Part shown: piece after piece, positions 41,710-50,943 of the stretch | Layout: every line of letters begins with the position of its first letter | Numbering within the stretch: the stretch's first letter is position 1 | Assembly (NCBI GenBank): GCA_902363125.1 | Contig: CABIZD010000002.1 | Span: forward strand, 186,001-250,000 | DNA: 64,000 nucleotides | DNA from: Coriobacteriaceae bacterium | GTDB taxonomy: Bacteria > Actinomycetota > Coriobacteriia > Coriobacteriales > Coriobacteriaceae | Reading direction: 5' to 3' | Program-made: the position numbers and the translations under genes | Notes under the pieces: generated by a model | The model's input: the letters and a program-made list of their open reading frames with translations, nothing else | The model's database searches: none | Told to the model about the DNA's origin: nothing

Positions 41710-43012
41710 AGGCCAGATAATCTTGGATCAGGTCGCAGATGGCTCGGGCGTCGTTGATGTTGATGGCTCGGGTCGCAAAGCCGGCGTCGAAGGCCTGACG
41801 CGCCAGTGCCTCGTTGCAGGCAAGGGCCAGCGTGTGGCCATCGACCAGGTCGAGTGAGCTCTTGCCGCGCAGACGGTCGACACCGGAGCGCGCGACCACG
41901 ATGTTGTCGAAGCTCTCGGTCTTGTAGCCCTCAATGATTACCACGTCGACATCGTTGTAGCGCGACAGCAGCTCGCGCGCGGGCATCTCGTCCTCCTCGC
42001 GCGTGTCGGCGTACTCCGCCCAGCGCGTGGCGCAGATGAGGCCCACGTGCTTGGATCCGGCCTGGTGATGGCGCCACGTATCCTTAGCGGGCACGTCGAT
42101 ATCAAAGCCGTGATGCCCGTGATGCTTGAGCGAACCCACGCGCAGGCCGCGGCGAGTGAGCTCGGCTATGACCTTCTCGACGAGCGTGGTCTTGCCCGAG
42201 TTTTGGTAGCCGATAAACGCGATCGCGGGGACGGCCGGTGTCGGAGCTGCGGGCGCGACGGCGACGGGTGCGCTTGCGGGCGCGGCGCCGTCAGCGGCCA
42301 CGGCCTCAACGGCAGCGGCCTGACGCTCTGCGCGATCCCATATGCCCGATCGGCCGCCCTCCTTGTGCAGCAGGCGCACGTCGACGATCTCCATGCCGCG
42401 ATCGACCGCCTTGCACATGTCATAGATCGTAAGGCACGCGGCACTCGCGCCGGTCAGGGCCTCCATCTCGATACCCGTCTTGCCCGTTACGCCGGCCGTA
42501 ACCAGCACGTGAAAGCCAACCTGCCCGTCCGCGCGCGCCGGCGCCCAGCCCTCGGGCACGTCCTCGACAGGCGTCCCCGCCGCAGCGATGGGCGCAATGT
42601 CGCACTTGCTCTTGGTAATAAGCAACGGATGGCACATGGGAATGATGTCGCTCGTGCGCTTGATGGCCATGATGCCCGCCACGCGCGCGCAGGCAAGCAC
42701 GTCGCCTTTTTTGGCGCGGTCCTGCAGCACCATGGCCTGCGTCTCGGGATGCATGAGGATGGTGCCCTCGGCGATGGCGATGCGATGGGTCTCGGCCTTG
42801 TCGGACACGTCGACCATGCGCACCTCGCCCTTGGCGTCCACATGCGTCAGCTCGTCGCGACGGGCGTCACGGGCGGGCTCGGCTGCAGCACTGGCAGACG
42901 GCTGTGCGGACGCGTCGGCGTTGCCAGCATTCGCCGCAGCCGTGACTTTGTGGGCAGACATCGCGGCCCTGCGAGCGGCCTTGGTGGCATCGGCGTACCT
43001 GCTCTTGGCCAT
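41708..43012 (-). CDS. Fused cyclic pyranopterin monophosphate synthase / MGD adaptor (MoaC-MobB)
   Basis: 434 residues from the ATG behind GGAGGATGATCAT. After an Ala-rich N-terminal stretch, residues about 55-220 are MoaC: KRTSDIIPMCHPLLITK, VTGKTGIEMEALTGAS and LLHKEGGRSG, covering its substrate-binding and catalytic residues. An Ala/Pro linker (about 230-260) leads to MobB with a P-loop FIGYQNSGKTTL, then SLKHHGHHGFDID and a Walker B-like VVIIEGYK. MoaC makes cPMP; MobB is a GTP-binding helper for attaching guanine nucleotide to molybdopterin. Fusion joins an early and a late step. It lies 4 bp downstream of moaA. Confidence 0.93.
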   Translation of the reverse strand: MAKSRYADATKAARRAAMSAHKVTAAANAGNADASAQPSASAAAEPARDARRDELTHVDAKGEVRMVDVSDKAETHRIAIAEGTILMHPETQAMVLQDRAKKGDVLACARVAGIMAIKRTSDIIPMCHPLLITKSKCDIAPIAAAGTPVEDVPEGWAPARADGQVGFHVLVTAGVTGKTGIEMEALTGASAACLTIYDMCKAVDRGMEIVDVRLLHKEGGRSGIWDRAERQAAAVEAVAADGAAPASAPVAVAPAAPTPAVPAIAFIGYQNSGKTTLVEKVIAELTRRGLRVGSLKHHGHHGFDIDVPAKDTWRHHQAGSKHVGLICATRWAEYADTREEDEMPARELLSRYNDVDVVIIEGYKTESFDNIVVARSGVDRLRGKSSLDLVDGHTLALACNEALARQAFDAGFATRAININDARAICDLIQDYLA

Positions 43013-43016
43013 ATGA

Positions 43017-44072
43017 TCATCCTCCGATTTGGGACATAAATCGTTGCGTGCCCTCAATTATCGCGTGTTCCTGCGGTTTGTGGGCCACGGCATCGCGCCA
43101 AATCGAAACTACCTGCATATCATCACCACGGCGCAGGGCATCGCGCACCGAATACTCGGCATCACTGAACAGGCACGGACGCACGTTACCGTCGGCCGTC
43201 AGGCGCAGACGGTTGCAATTCGCGCAAAAATGGTTGGACATGGCGCTGATGAAGCCGACCGTTCCCGCCGCGCCCGGAAAGTGCCAATAGCGCGCAGGGC
43301 CCGCGCCGGCAGGAGCGTCGTTGATGTCGAGCGGCTCGAGCTCGCCCAGACCAACCGCGGCGGCCCCGGCATTGATGCGCGCCCGCAGCTCGTCGCTCGG
43401 AACGGTGTCACTCGCATCCCACAGCTCGGGATTGAGCGCGGGCGCATGCGGGTCCACGGCGCAATGCGAGCTCGTGCGCTCGTCGCCAATGGGCATGTAT
43501 TCGATAAAGCGCAGGTGGATGGGGCGGTCGACGGTCAGCCGCGCAAGGGCCGCCACATCTTGGTTGAGTCGGCGCACCACAACGCAGTTGACCTTAACGG
43601 GCTCAAAGCCCCAAGCCAGCGCCGCGTCGATGCCGGCCATGGTCTGTTCGAGCCGACCCAGACGCGTGATCTTTCCAAACAGCGTAGGGTCGAGCGTGTC
43701 GAGCGAGATGTTGACGCGGTTAAGCCCGGCATCTTTGAGCTGCGGTGCCAACTTGGGCAGCAGGGCACCATTGGTGGTGAGCGAGATGTCCTCGATCTGC
43801 GGGATCGCGCGGATGTCACGAATGAGCGGAATGATACGGCGGCTGACCAGCGGCTCGCCACCCGTCAGGCGCACGCGGCGAATGCCCTCCCCCGCTACCA
43901 AGCGCACAAAGCGGGCGATTTCCTCGGCGCTGAGCAGCTCGTCGTGTGCGCGAGGCGCCACGCCATCGGCCGGCATGCAGTAAATGCAGCGGAAATTGCA
44001 CTTGTCGGTAACGGCAATACGCAGGTAGTTGATATCGCGGCCAAAGCCGTCATGTTGCACGTGCCCGTCCAC
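43017..44072 (-). CDS. moaA: GTP 3',8-cyclase
   Basis: 351-residue radical-SAM enzyme for the first step of molybdenum cofactor synthesis. Radical SAM CNFRCIYC (Cys x3) is near residue 25. The C-terminal second cluster is in FCANCNRLRLTADGNVRPC, and the C-terminal Gly-Gly needed for activity is present (SQIGG). GTG start with GGGGAGG eight bases upstream. Operon: moaA then moaC-mobB. No moaD, moaE or moeA lies in this window. Confidence 0.95.
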   Translation of the reverse strand: MDGHVQHDGFGRDINYLRIAVTDKCNFRCIYCMPADGVAPRAHDELLSAEEIARFVRLVAGEGIRRVRLTGGEPLVSRRIIPLIRDIRAIPQIEDISLTTNGALLPKLAPQLKDAGLNRVNISLDTLDPTLFGKITRLGRLEQTMAGIDAALAWGFEPVKVNCVVVRRLNQDVAALARLTVDRPIHLRFIEYMPIGDERTSSHCAVDPHAPALNPELWDASDTVPSDELRARINAGAAAVGLGELEPLDINDAPAGAGPARYWHFPGAAGTVGFISAMSNHFCANCNRLRLTADGNVRPCLFSDAEYSVRDALRRGDDMQVVSIWRDAVAHKPQEHAIIEGTQRFMSQIGG

Positions 44073-44203
44073 GCAGGCCTCCCCTCACGCGGCGTTTTAT
44101 TCTTCGGAAAACATAATACTCCACGGGAGAATCGTGCCGACACCCGTACGACAGGACAGGTCGCTTCGAGCAAAACGGACTTTCCAAGCCCATCCTCAGC
44201 ACG

Positions 44204-44270
44204 CAAACCATCACAACATTCGATGCTTTTCCCGTTTTTGGCAAAAAGCGTCGAATGTTGTGATGGTTTG
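44204..44270. repeat. CATCACAACATTCGATG hairpin 2
   Basis: Twenty-base arms CAAACCATCACAACATTCGA (44204-44223) and their complement (44251-44270), extendable by GCTTTT/AAAAGC. It lies between the moaA promoter region and the DUF559-like gene. Confidence 0.85.
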
Positions 44271-44307
44271 CCTGCCCACAGCACCCCGCAGAAGGACCAA
44301 AGCGCCC

Positions 44308-45345
44308 CTAAAGACCGCCGTCCCAGTGTCGAATCACGAATTCTCGCAGGTCGTTTTGACGTTTCTGGAACGCTTCGCTTCGGTCGCACTTAAGGCCCAT
44401 AGCGAGCGCGATGGCGTTCATCGCCCGGTGCAATTGCAGCTGATGGGCAAACTGAGTCCCGGTGAGGACGATCATCCTAAAGCCCAGCGCGCTCAGCACG
44501 GTCATACGCTCCGCATCCGACGCGCTGCGCTGTTTATCAAGATGGTCCGAGCCGTTGTATTCAATCCCCGTACCGCTCGCAGGCGCATATACGTCGATCT
44601 CGAAATACCCGGACTTAGCGAGATATTTGAACTCGCTGGGAACATCGACCCGATGGTTGAGCTCGATCTTGACGTATCCCAGCCCGCCCTGGGAACGTTT
44701 TGCTACGACCATAATTGCGGTGGCCGTCTCCATGGGCGATCGCGCGCCATCGTGCACGCGCTTGAGCACGGCGGCCGCGCGTACAGCCCCCTGACGAGAT
44801 TGATTCTCATTGCAATAGGCAATCAAGTCGGCAACGGTATACCTCTGCCCCATCTCGATATAATCGCCTGTCGACAGATGATTCAAATGGTATCGGGCGC
44901 AGATTTCGTAGCCATATTCCAGCTGCTCGGGTTCGCTCATCCACGAACCCGCCTGGACAAAGCACATGGCCTCATCAACCACCAGAAGGCCCTCTGCCAC
45001 CTCGATAAGATGGCCTGGAGGTACCGGCGCTCCAAACACATGGCACCTAAATCCAGCCGGCGTCGAGCGCTCAAAATCGAAGTTGACGAGTGTGTCGATA
45101 TGATCGAGCTCTTCTCGTGGAATACCAAGCGCAACCAGATAGTCGGTAACGATCCCAACTGCCGTTGAAGCCCTCAGCCCCTTGGCATCGAGTCCCAATT
45201 TGGGCAGGCTCGCGGTCGGCTCCGCCTCGTTAGCAAGCGAGTCCTCATCGTATAGGCTGCTCGCTCGCGAGAGCGGCTCGGACGGGCGCGCCACGTTGTG
45301 GTACAGCCAGGCAGTCTTATGGGACAGGACGATCGGCAGGTCCAT
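44308..45345 (-). CDS. DUF559/Vsr-like putative nuclease-fold protein
   Basis: 345 residues, no signal peptide. The C-terminal part (about 240-320) reads YFEIDVYAPASGTGIEYNGS followed by DKQRSASDAERMTVLSALGF and MIVLTGTQF. This is the spacing of acidic and basic residues seen in DUF559/Vsr-type PD-(D/E)xK proteins common in actinobacteria. The N-terminal two thirds are unassigned. Activity is not established; this assignment rests on by-eye resemblance. It is bracketed by two copies of the same hairpin, at 44.2 and 45.4 kb. Confidence 0.55.
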   Translation of the reverse strand: MDLPIVLSHKTAWLYHNVARPSEPLSRASSLYDEDSLANEAEPTASLPKLGLDAKGLRASTAVGIVTDYLVALGIPREELDHIDTLVNFDFERSTPAGFRCHVFGAPVPPGHLIEVAEGLLVVDEAMCFVQAGSWMSEPEQLEYGYEICARYHLNHLSTGDYIEMGQRYTVADLIAYCNENQSRQGAVRAAAVLKRVHDGARSPMETATAIMVVAKRSQGGLGYVKIELNHRVDVPSEFKYLAKSGYFEIDVYAPASGTGIEYNGSDHLDKQRSASDAERMTVLSALGFRMIVLTGTQFAHQLQLHRAMNAIALAMGLKCDRSEAFQKRQNDLREFVIRHWDGGL

Positions 45346-45446
45346 GAGCCCTCCAATGGAGTCGGATAACCAACCTTATTCCCCTGCCCACGGGTCCGCA
45401 CACCTTCGTGCGCAAGAAAGCGATTCCACCCGATCGAGTGGCAAAA

Positions 45447-45511
45447 AAACCATCACAACATTCGATGCTTTTCCCGATTTTGTCAAAAAACGTCGAATGT
45501 TGTGATGGTTT
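45447..45511. repeat. CATCACAACATTCGATG hairpin 3
   Basis: AAACCATCACAACATTCGA (45447-45465) pairs with 45493-45511. The loop TGCTTTTCCCGATTTTGTC is very close to that of copy 2. Confidence 0.85.
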
Positions 45512-45560
45512 GAGGCGAGGTGAGAGGCACGGAGGGACCAAAGCATCGTGCTCGAACGGG

Positions 45561-47459
45561 TTAATCCAACTCTTTTAAGCCATGCGCCAGCTGCCAGTAC
45601 TCGCCGTGCTGGGCGAGCAGTTCTTCGTGCGCGCCGCGCTCGATGATGCGGCCGTGTTCGAGGACCATGATGGCATCGGCGTCGCGGACGGTGGACAGGC
45701 GGTGCGCGATCATAAACGTGGTGCGTCCGCGCATGATGCGGTCCATACCGCGCTCGATGAGCTTTTCGGTGCGCGTGTCGATGCTCGAAGTGGCCTCGTC
45801 CAGGATGAGCACCGGCGGGTCAGCGACGGCCACGCGCGCGATGGCGAGCAGCTGGCGCTGGCCCTGCGACAGGTTGGCGCCGTCGGCCGTGACCGGCGTG
45901 TCGTAGCCTCTAGGCAGGCGGCGAATAAACGAGTCGGCGCAGGCCGCCTCGGCAGCGGCGCGCACCTCCTCGTCGGTCGCGTCGAGCTTGCCAAAGCGGA
46001 TGTTCTGCGCAATGGTGCCGCTAAACAGGTGCGTATCCTGCAGCACAATGCCGAGCGACCCGCGCAGGCTGGCCTTGGCAATGTGCTTGACGTCGATGCC
46101 GTCGTACGTGATCTCGCCGTCATCGACCTCGTAGAAGCGGTTGATGAGGTTGGTGATGGTCGTCTTTCCGGCGCCCGTCGAGCCCACAAACGCGATCTTT
46201 TGCCCCGGCTTGGCAAACAGGTTGAGGTCCGTGAGCACGCGGGTGCCCGGCACGTAGGAAAAGTCCACGGCATGGAAACGCACGTCGCCGGCAAGCGGAA
46301 CCAAGCCGCACGTGAGCTCGGTACCGTCGGCAGCCACCGCGCGGCCCGACTCATCAACGGCTGCCACGTCATGCAAGTGCCCGTACGCGCCCACGCCCTG
46401 GCCCTCGGGAATTTTCCACGCCCACGCGGCGTCGCCCGTCTGCACCAGCTCCACGTAGCCCTCGTCCACCTCGGGCTTAAGGTCCATGGCGGCAAACAGG
46501 CGCTCGGCACCGGCCAGCGCGTTGAGCAAAAAGTTGCCCAGCTGCGTAAACTGGTTGATGGGCATGGCCGCCTGGCGTACAAAGACCAGGTAACTTGCAA
46601 GCGCGCCCACGTCGGCGAGTCCCTTGATGCAGAGCATGCCGCCCGCCACGGCGACGATGGCATAGTTGACGTAGCCAATCACGACGGTCATGGGCACCAT
46701 GGAGTTGGCATAGCTCACGGCGGCGGTGCCGGTACGGCGAAGCTCGTCGTTGCGGCAGGCGAAGCCGGCAACATTCGCTGCCTCGCGGTTAAAGACCTTG
46801 ATGACCTTTTGGCCCGAGACCATCTCTTCGATATATCCGTCCAAGTCGCCAAGCGATGCCTGCTGGGCGGCAAAGAAGCGCTTAGAGCGCGCGCCCGAGT
46901 AGCGCGCATACAGCACAATGGCCGCATCGCACACGAACGTGATAATCGTGAGCTGCCAGTTGAGGATGATGAGCATGGCCGTGGTGCCCACAACCTGAAT
47001 GGCGGCCTGAATCACGTTGGCAAAGCTGTTGTTGAGCGCCTCGGAGACGGTGTCGACGTCGTTGGTGAAAAAGCTCATGATGTCGCCCGAGCGTGTGCCG
47101 TCAAAATAGCTGAGCGGCAGCGTCTGGATGTGCGCGAACAGGTCGCGGCGAATATCGGACACCACGCGTTGGGCCGCGCGCACCATGATTTGTGAGTAGC
47201 CCAGGGCCGAGAGCACGCCCGCGGCGTAGATGATCGCCGTCAGGATGACCTGCTTGGCAAGCAGTTCCTCCCCGCCCGTGGCCAAACCGTTAACGATGGG
47301 GCGCACCATGTAGGTGCCGGCGAGGCTCGCGATGGCGGCGACGGAGGCGAGCACGCCCACCGCGAGCAACGAGAACTTGGCATGCCCCATGTAGGAGAGC
47401 AGGCGGAGCACAGTGCGCTTGAGGTCGGCCGGGCGTGCTTGGGCTGCGGTCTTAGGCAT
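45561..47459 (-). CDS. Heterodimeric ABC exporter subunit (canonical ATP site)
   Basis: 632 residues: type IV exporter membrane domain, then an ATPase with Walker A GSTGAGKTT, signature LSQGQRQ and Walker B VLILDEATSSID. An insertion of about 50 residues (AWAWKIPEGQGVGAYGHLHD and following) sits between the two domains. The start ATG overlaps the upstream gene stop by eight bases, with GGAAGGGGGTGAG ahead; a longer in-frame reading overlaps the neighbour and is rejected. With the next gene it should form an LmrCD/EfrAB/TmrAB-type exporter. Substrate not known. Confidence 0.9.
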   Translation of the reverse strand: MPKTAAQARPADLKRTVLRLLSYMGHAKFSLLAVGVLASVAAIASLAGTYMVRPIVNGLATGGEELLAKQVILTAIIYAAGVLSALGYSQIMVRAAQRVVSDIRRDLFAHIQTLPLSYFDGTRSGDIMSFFTNDVDTVSEALNNSFANVIQAAIQVVGTTAMLIILNWQLTIITFVCDAAIVLYARYSGARSKRFFAAQQASLGDLDGYIEEMVSGQKVIKVFNREAANVAGFACRNDELRRTGTAAVSYANSMVPMTVVIGYVNYAIVAVAGGMLCIKGLADVGALASYLVFVRQAAMPINQFTQLGNFLLNALAGAERLFAAMDLKPEVDEGYVELVQTGDAAWAWKIPEGQGVGAYGHLHDVAAVDESGRAVAADGTELTCGLVPLAGDVRFHAVDFSYVPGTRVLTDLNLFAKPGQKIAFVGSTGAGKTTITNLINRFYEVDDGEITYDGIDVKHIAKASLRGSLGIVLQDTHLFSGTIAQNIRFGKLDATDEEVRAAAEAACADSFIRRLPRGYDTPVTADGANLSQGQRQLLAIARVAVADPPVLILDEATSSIDTRTEKLIERGMDRIMRGRTTFMIAHRLSTVRDADAIMVLEHGRIIERGAHEELLAQHGEYWQLAHGLKELD

Positions 47460-49281
47460 GGCGCTCACCCCCTTCCAAAGTCGATCCGCTGGGGACGGAG
47501 GAAAACGGATCATTCGCGCAGCCATCGTCACTGCCTCCGGCGGCGTCCGCGTTCCCCGCAAACTCCATCTGCGAGGCGTAAATCTCCTGGTAGATGTTGT
47601 CGCCCGCCAGCAGTTCCTCGTGCGTACCCACGCCGTGGACACGACCGTCGTCCAACACCACAATGCGATCGGCATCCATGACGCTCGCGATGCGCTGGGC
47701 GATGATGAGCACGGTCGTATCGGGAATCCGAGCGATGTGCTCGCGAATCTTAGCGTCGGTCGCCATATCGACCGCGCTGGTGGAGTCATCAAAAATGAGC
47801 ACGCGCGGATGCTTGAGCAGCGTGCGCGCGATGCACAGGCGTTGCTTCTGGCCACCCGAAACGCCGGCGCCGCCTTGGCCCAACTCGCCGTCCAGCCCGC
47901 CGATGCGATCAAGGAACTCGTCCACGCACGCCGCGCGGCAAGCCGCGAGGAGCTCATCGTCCGACGCCTGCGGATTGCCCCACTGCAGGTTCTCACGCAC
48001 GGTGCCCGTGAACAGCACATTCTTTTGCAGCACAATGCCCACGGCGTCGCGTAGGGTCGCGAGGTCGTAGTCGCGCACGTCGTGTCCGCCCACAAGCACG
48101 GCGCCCTCGGTGGCGTCGTACAGGCGCGCAATCAGCTGCACAAGCGAGCTCTTGCCCGAGCCCGTGCCGCCGAGGATGCCCACCGTCGAGCCGCTCTCGA
48201 TGCGAAGGTCAATATGCTCGAGCACATCCTCGGCTGCGTCCGCGCGGTATTTAAAGGAAACGTCGCGAAACTCGATACTGCCGTCCGCTGGCGCCGCAGT
48301 CGCGAGGTCTCCCGCAGGGTTGGCGATAAAGGGCTCCTCATCGAGCACCTCTGCGATACGGCCCACACTCGTGAGAGCGCGCGTGAGCAGCAAAAACACG
48401 TTGGAAATCATCATGAGCGAGTTCATGATCAACAGCACATAACTCATAAAGCCCGTGAGCGAGCCCACGCCCAAGCGACCTTCGATGATCATGCGGCCGC
48501 CAATCCACAGAATCGAGAGCGCAGCCACGTACATCGAGAGTTGGAACACCGGCAGGTTGAGCACAGCGGTGCCGAAGGTCTTGGTCGCCGTGCCGGCGAG
48601 CTCGGTATTGACGGTGTCGAACTTGTCGCACTCGTGCTCGGCGCGCACGTAAGCCTTCACGGCGCGCACGGCGGTAAGGTCCTCTTGCACCACGCCGTTA
48701 AGGTGGTCCATCGAGGTCTGGAGTTGGCGGTAGAGCGGGCTCACGCGCACGGTAATGATACCGAGCACGATGGCGAGCATCGGCAGAATGACGGCAAAGA
48801 CCGCCGCGAGCTCGCGCGAGAGCGCAAAAGCGTAGACGAGGCCCATGACCAGATTTACCGGCCCGCGCACCATGGGGCGGAAGCCGTTACCTACGGCGTT
48901 TTGAATCACGGTGATGTCGGTGGTCATGCGAGTGACCAGCGAGCTGGCGTCGTAGTTGTCCAGGTTGCCAAAGGCGAGCGTCTGGATCTTGCGATACTCG
49001 GCCTCGCGCAGGTTAGCGCCCAGCCCCGAGGCCACGCGGGCAGACGTGCGTGCATAGCCCAAGCCAAGTACCAGCGAACATGCGGCGCATACCAGCATAT
49101 ACGTGCCCTGCAACAGCATGTAGTTGATGTCGCCCGCGGGCACGCCCACATCGATGATATTTGCCATGATGACCGGGATAAACAGCTCGAGCGCCGTCTC
49201 GGCCGTCACAAAGAACACGCCGAGCATGGCATCGCGGCGGTATGCCCCCAGATAGGAAAACAGAATCTTGAGATTGCGCAC
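47452..49281 (-). CDS. Heterodimeric ABC exporter subunit (degenerate ATP site)
   Basis: 609 residues: six membrane helices (about 15-310), then an ATPase with Walker A GGTGSGKSS, signature VSGGQKQR and Walker B VLIFDDSTSAVD. Asp replaces the catalytic Glu after Walker B, the usual degenerate site of heterodimeric exporters. GTG start, site GGGGGATGAAC. It is the first gene of the two-gene operon and overlaps its partner. Confidence 0.9.
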   Translation of the reverse strand: MRNLKILFSYLGAYRRDAMLGVFFVTAETALELFIPVIMANIIDVGVPAGDINYMLLQGTYMLVCAACSLVLGLGYARTSARVASGLGANLREAEYRKIQTLAFGNLDNYDASSLVTRMTTDITVIQNAVGNGFRPMVRGPVNLVMGLVYAFALSRELAAVFAVILPMLAIVLGIITVRVSPLYRQLQTSMDHLNGVVQEDLTAVRAVKAYVRAEHECDKFDTVNTELAGTATKTFGTAVLNLPVFQLSMYVAALSILWIGGRMIIEGRLGVGSLTGFMSYVLLIMNSLMMISNVFLLLTRALTSVGRIAEVLDEEPFIANPAGDLATAAPADGSIEFRDVSFKYRADAAEDVLEHIDLRIESGSTVGILGGTGSGKSSLVQLIARLYDATEGAVLVGGHDVRDYDLATLRDAVGIVLQKNVLFTGTVRENLQWGNPQASDDELLAACRAACVDEFLDRIGGLDGELGQGGAGVSGGQKQRLCIARTLLKHPRVLIFDDSTSAVDMATDAKIREHIARIPDTTVLIIAQRIASVMDADRIVVLDDGRVHGVGTHEELLAGDNIYQEIYASQMEFAGNADAAGGSDDGCANDPFSSVPSGSTLEGGERHA

Positions 49282-49469
49282 GCAGGTTCATCCCCCATCA
49301 AACGTTGTTCGCAAACCCACGTATTATGGCGCGCCGTGCGGCGGTGTCAAGTGTTCCGAAATCGATTTCTGCAAGGCTAGTGCAGGCGCTAAGCTTGCAA
49401 GCTGCATCTCTGTATTCAATTGGAAATGAATGCGACCGCGACTTTTTCGCCCCGCCGCCAACACAAACC

Positions 49470-49500
49470 TTGACTCTACAATCGTTGTAGGGTTTTCACT
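49470..49500 (+). promoter_or_regulatory. MerR-type promoter of the MATE operon
   Basis: TTGACT (49470-49475) is followed by a 21-bp dyad, ACTCTACAATCGTTGTAGGG plus T (49473-49493), lying in the spacer, as in MerR-regulated promoters with 19-20 bp spacing. The -10 (TTCACT at 49495) is weak, consistent with activator dependence. The MerR gene is second in the operon. Confidence 0.65.
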
Positions 49501-49542
49501 ACACTGGTACGTAACCGACCCAAGCCAGAAAGCGCCCCGCCC

Positions 49543-50889
49543 ATGGAACACGACCTCACACGCGGCAATGTCCTCAAGACCATCGCGGTCTTTGCCCTGC
49601 CCTATATGCTCTCGTACTTTTTGCAGATGCTCTACGGCATGGCCGACCTGTACATGATGGGGCAGTTTAGCGGCGCCGCCGGCATCACCGCCGTGGGCAA
49701 TGGCGCGCAGACGCTCTATATCATTACCGTAACGCTCGTGGGCCTGGCCATGGGAACGACGGTCATCGTCGGCCACGCCGTGGGCTCGCGCCGGTTTGAC
49801 CGAGCCGAGACCGCCATCGGCAACACCATCACGCTCTTTATGGGTGTCTCGGTGGTGCTGGCCGCCATCTTATTCGCGCTGTGCCCGCAGATCGTGGCGC
49901 TCATTGGCGCGCCGGCCGAGGCGGTCGAAGGCACCGCTGCCTACCTGCGCATCTGCTTTGTCGGCATTCCCTTTATCGCCGCATACAACATCCTCTCGGC
50001 CATCTTTCGCGGCCTGGGCGATTCGCGCTCGCCCATGTACGTGATCGGCGTGGCATGCGTCATCAACGTTGCGCTCGATTTTCTGTTTATCGGCCATATG
50101 GGGCTCGGCCCCGTGGGCGCGGCACTTGGCACGGTGACCGCCCAGACGGCAAGCGTTGCCCTCGCGCTCGTGTGGCTCAAGAGCCGCCGCACGCACATTC
50201 ACCTCAAGCGCAGCGACCTGCGCCCCCAGCCCGAGATACTCGGCAGCATCCTTAAAATCGGCGTGCCCGTGGCCGTGCAGGACGGCTGCATCCAGGTGGC
50301 GTTTATGTTTATCACCGTCATCGCCAACCACCGAGGGCTCGTCGACGCCGCCGCCGTGGGCCTGGTCGAGAAAATGATCAGCTTTTTGTTTATCGTGCCG
50401 AGTTCCATGGGCGCTACCGTCAGCGCGCTCACGGCGCAAAACGCCGGCGCGGGCAAGGGAGACCGCGCGCGTCAGGTACTCAGGTGCGCCATGACCATCT
50501 CGGTGGTGTACGGCTGTCTGATCACGGCTCTGATGTGGCTGGTGGCACCGGCGTTTCTCGGCTTTTTTGCCAAGGACGCCGCAGTGGTCGCGGCCGGCGC
50601 CGGCTATATGCGCAGCTATATTTTCGACGCGATCTTTGCCGGCATCCACATTTGCTTTAGCGGCTTTTTCGCTGCGTATGGCAAGAGCTACATCGGCTTT
50701 GCGCACAACGTGCTGGCCGTTGTGCTCCTTCGCGTGCCCGGTGCGTGGCTGCTGTCGAACGCCTATTCCGACACGCTGTTCCCCATGGGTATCGCCTCGC
50801 CGTGCGGATCGATTCTGTCGGCAGTCATCTGCGTGATTGCATTTACCGTGCTCAACCGCCGCGGAACTTTTGACAAACTGGTGGCGTAG
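49543..50889 (+). CDS. MATE-family efflux pump
   Basis: 448 residues, 12 predicted membrane helices in two homologous halves. It starts with DLTRGNVLKTIAVFALPYMLS and contains GMADLYMMGQF, the usual first-helix signature. MATE proteins extrude cationic drugs or metabolites in exchange for Na+ or H+. It is preceded by a MerR-type dyad promoter and followed 54 bp downstream by a MerR regulator, so the pump is probably inducible by its substrate. Confidence 0.9.
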   Translation: MEHDLTRGNVLKTIAVFALPYMLSYFLQMLYGMADLYMMGQFSGAAGITAVGNGAQTLYIITVTLVGLAMGTTVIVGHAVGSRRFDRAETAIGNTITLFMGVSVVLAAILFALCPQIVALIGAPAEAVEGTAAYLRICFVGIPFIAAYNILSAIFRGLGDSRSPMYVIGVACVINVALDFLFIGHMGLGPVGAALGTVTAQTASVALALVWLKSRRTHIHLKRSDLRPQPEILGSILKIGVPVAVQDGCIQVAFMFITVIANHRGLVDAAAVGLVEKMISFLFIVPSSMGATVSALTAQNAGAGKGDRARQVLRCAMTISVVYGCLITALMWLVAPAFLGFFAKDAAVVAAGAGYMRSYIFDAIFAGIHICFSGFFAAYGKSYIGFAHNVLAVVLLRVPGAWLLSNAYSDTLFPMGIASPCGSILSAVICVIAFTVLNRRGTFDKLVA

Positions 50890-50943
50890 CGAGGCGACGC
50901 GGGCCTAGCGCCTCTCCCCTGTTTTACCGAAAGGAGCGGTCCT

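Noticed and set aside
47459..48131. N-terminal extension of the downstream ABC gene
   Set aside because: It overlaps the upstream ABC gene in another frame; the ATG at 47459 has the ribosome-binding site and the family N-terminus.
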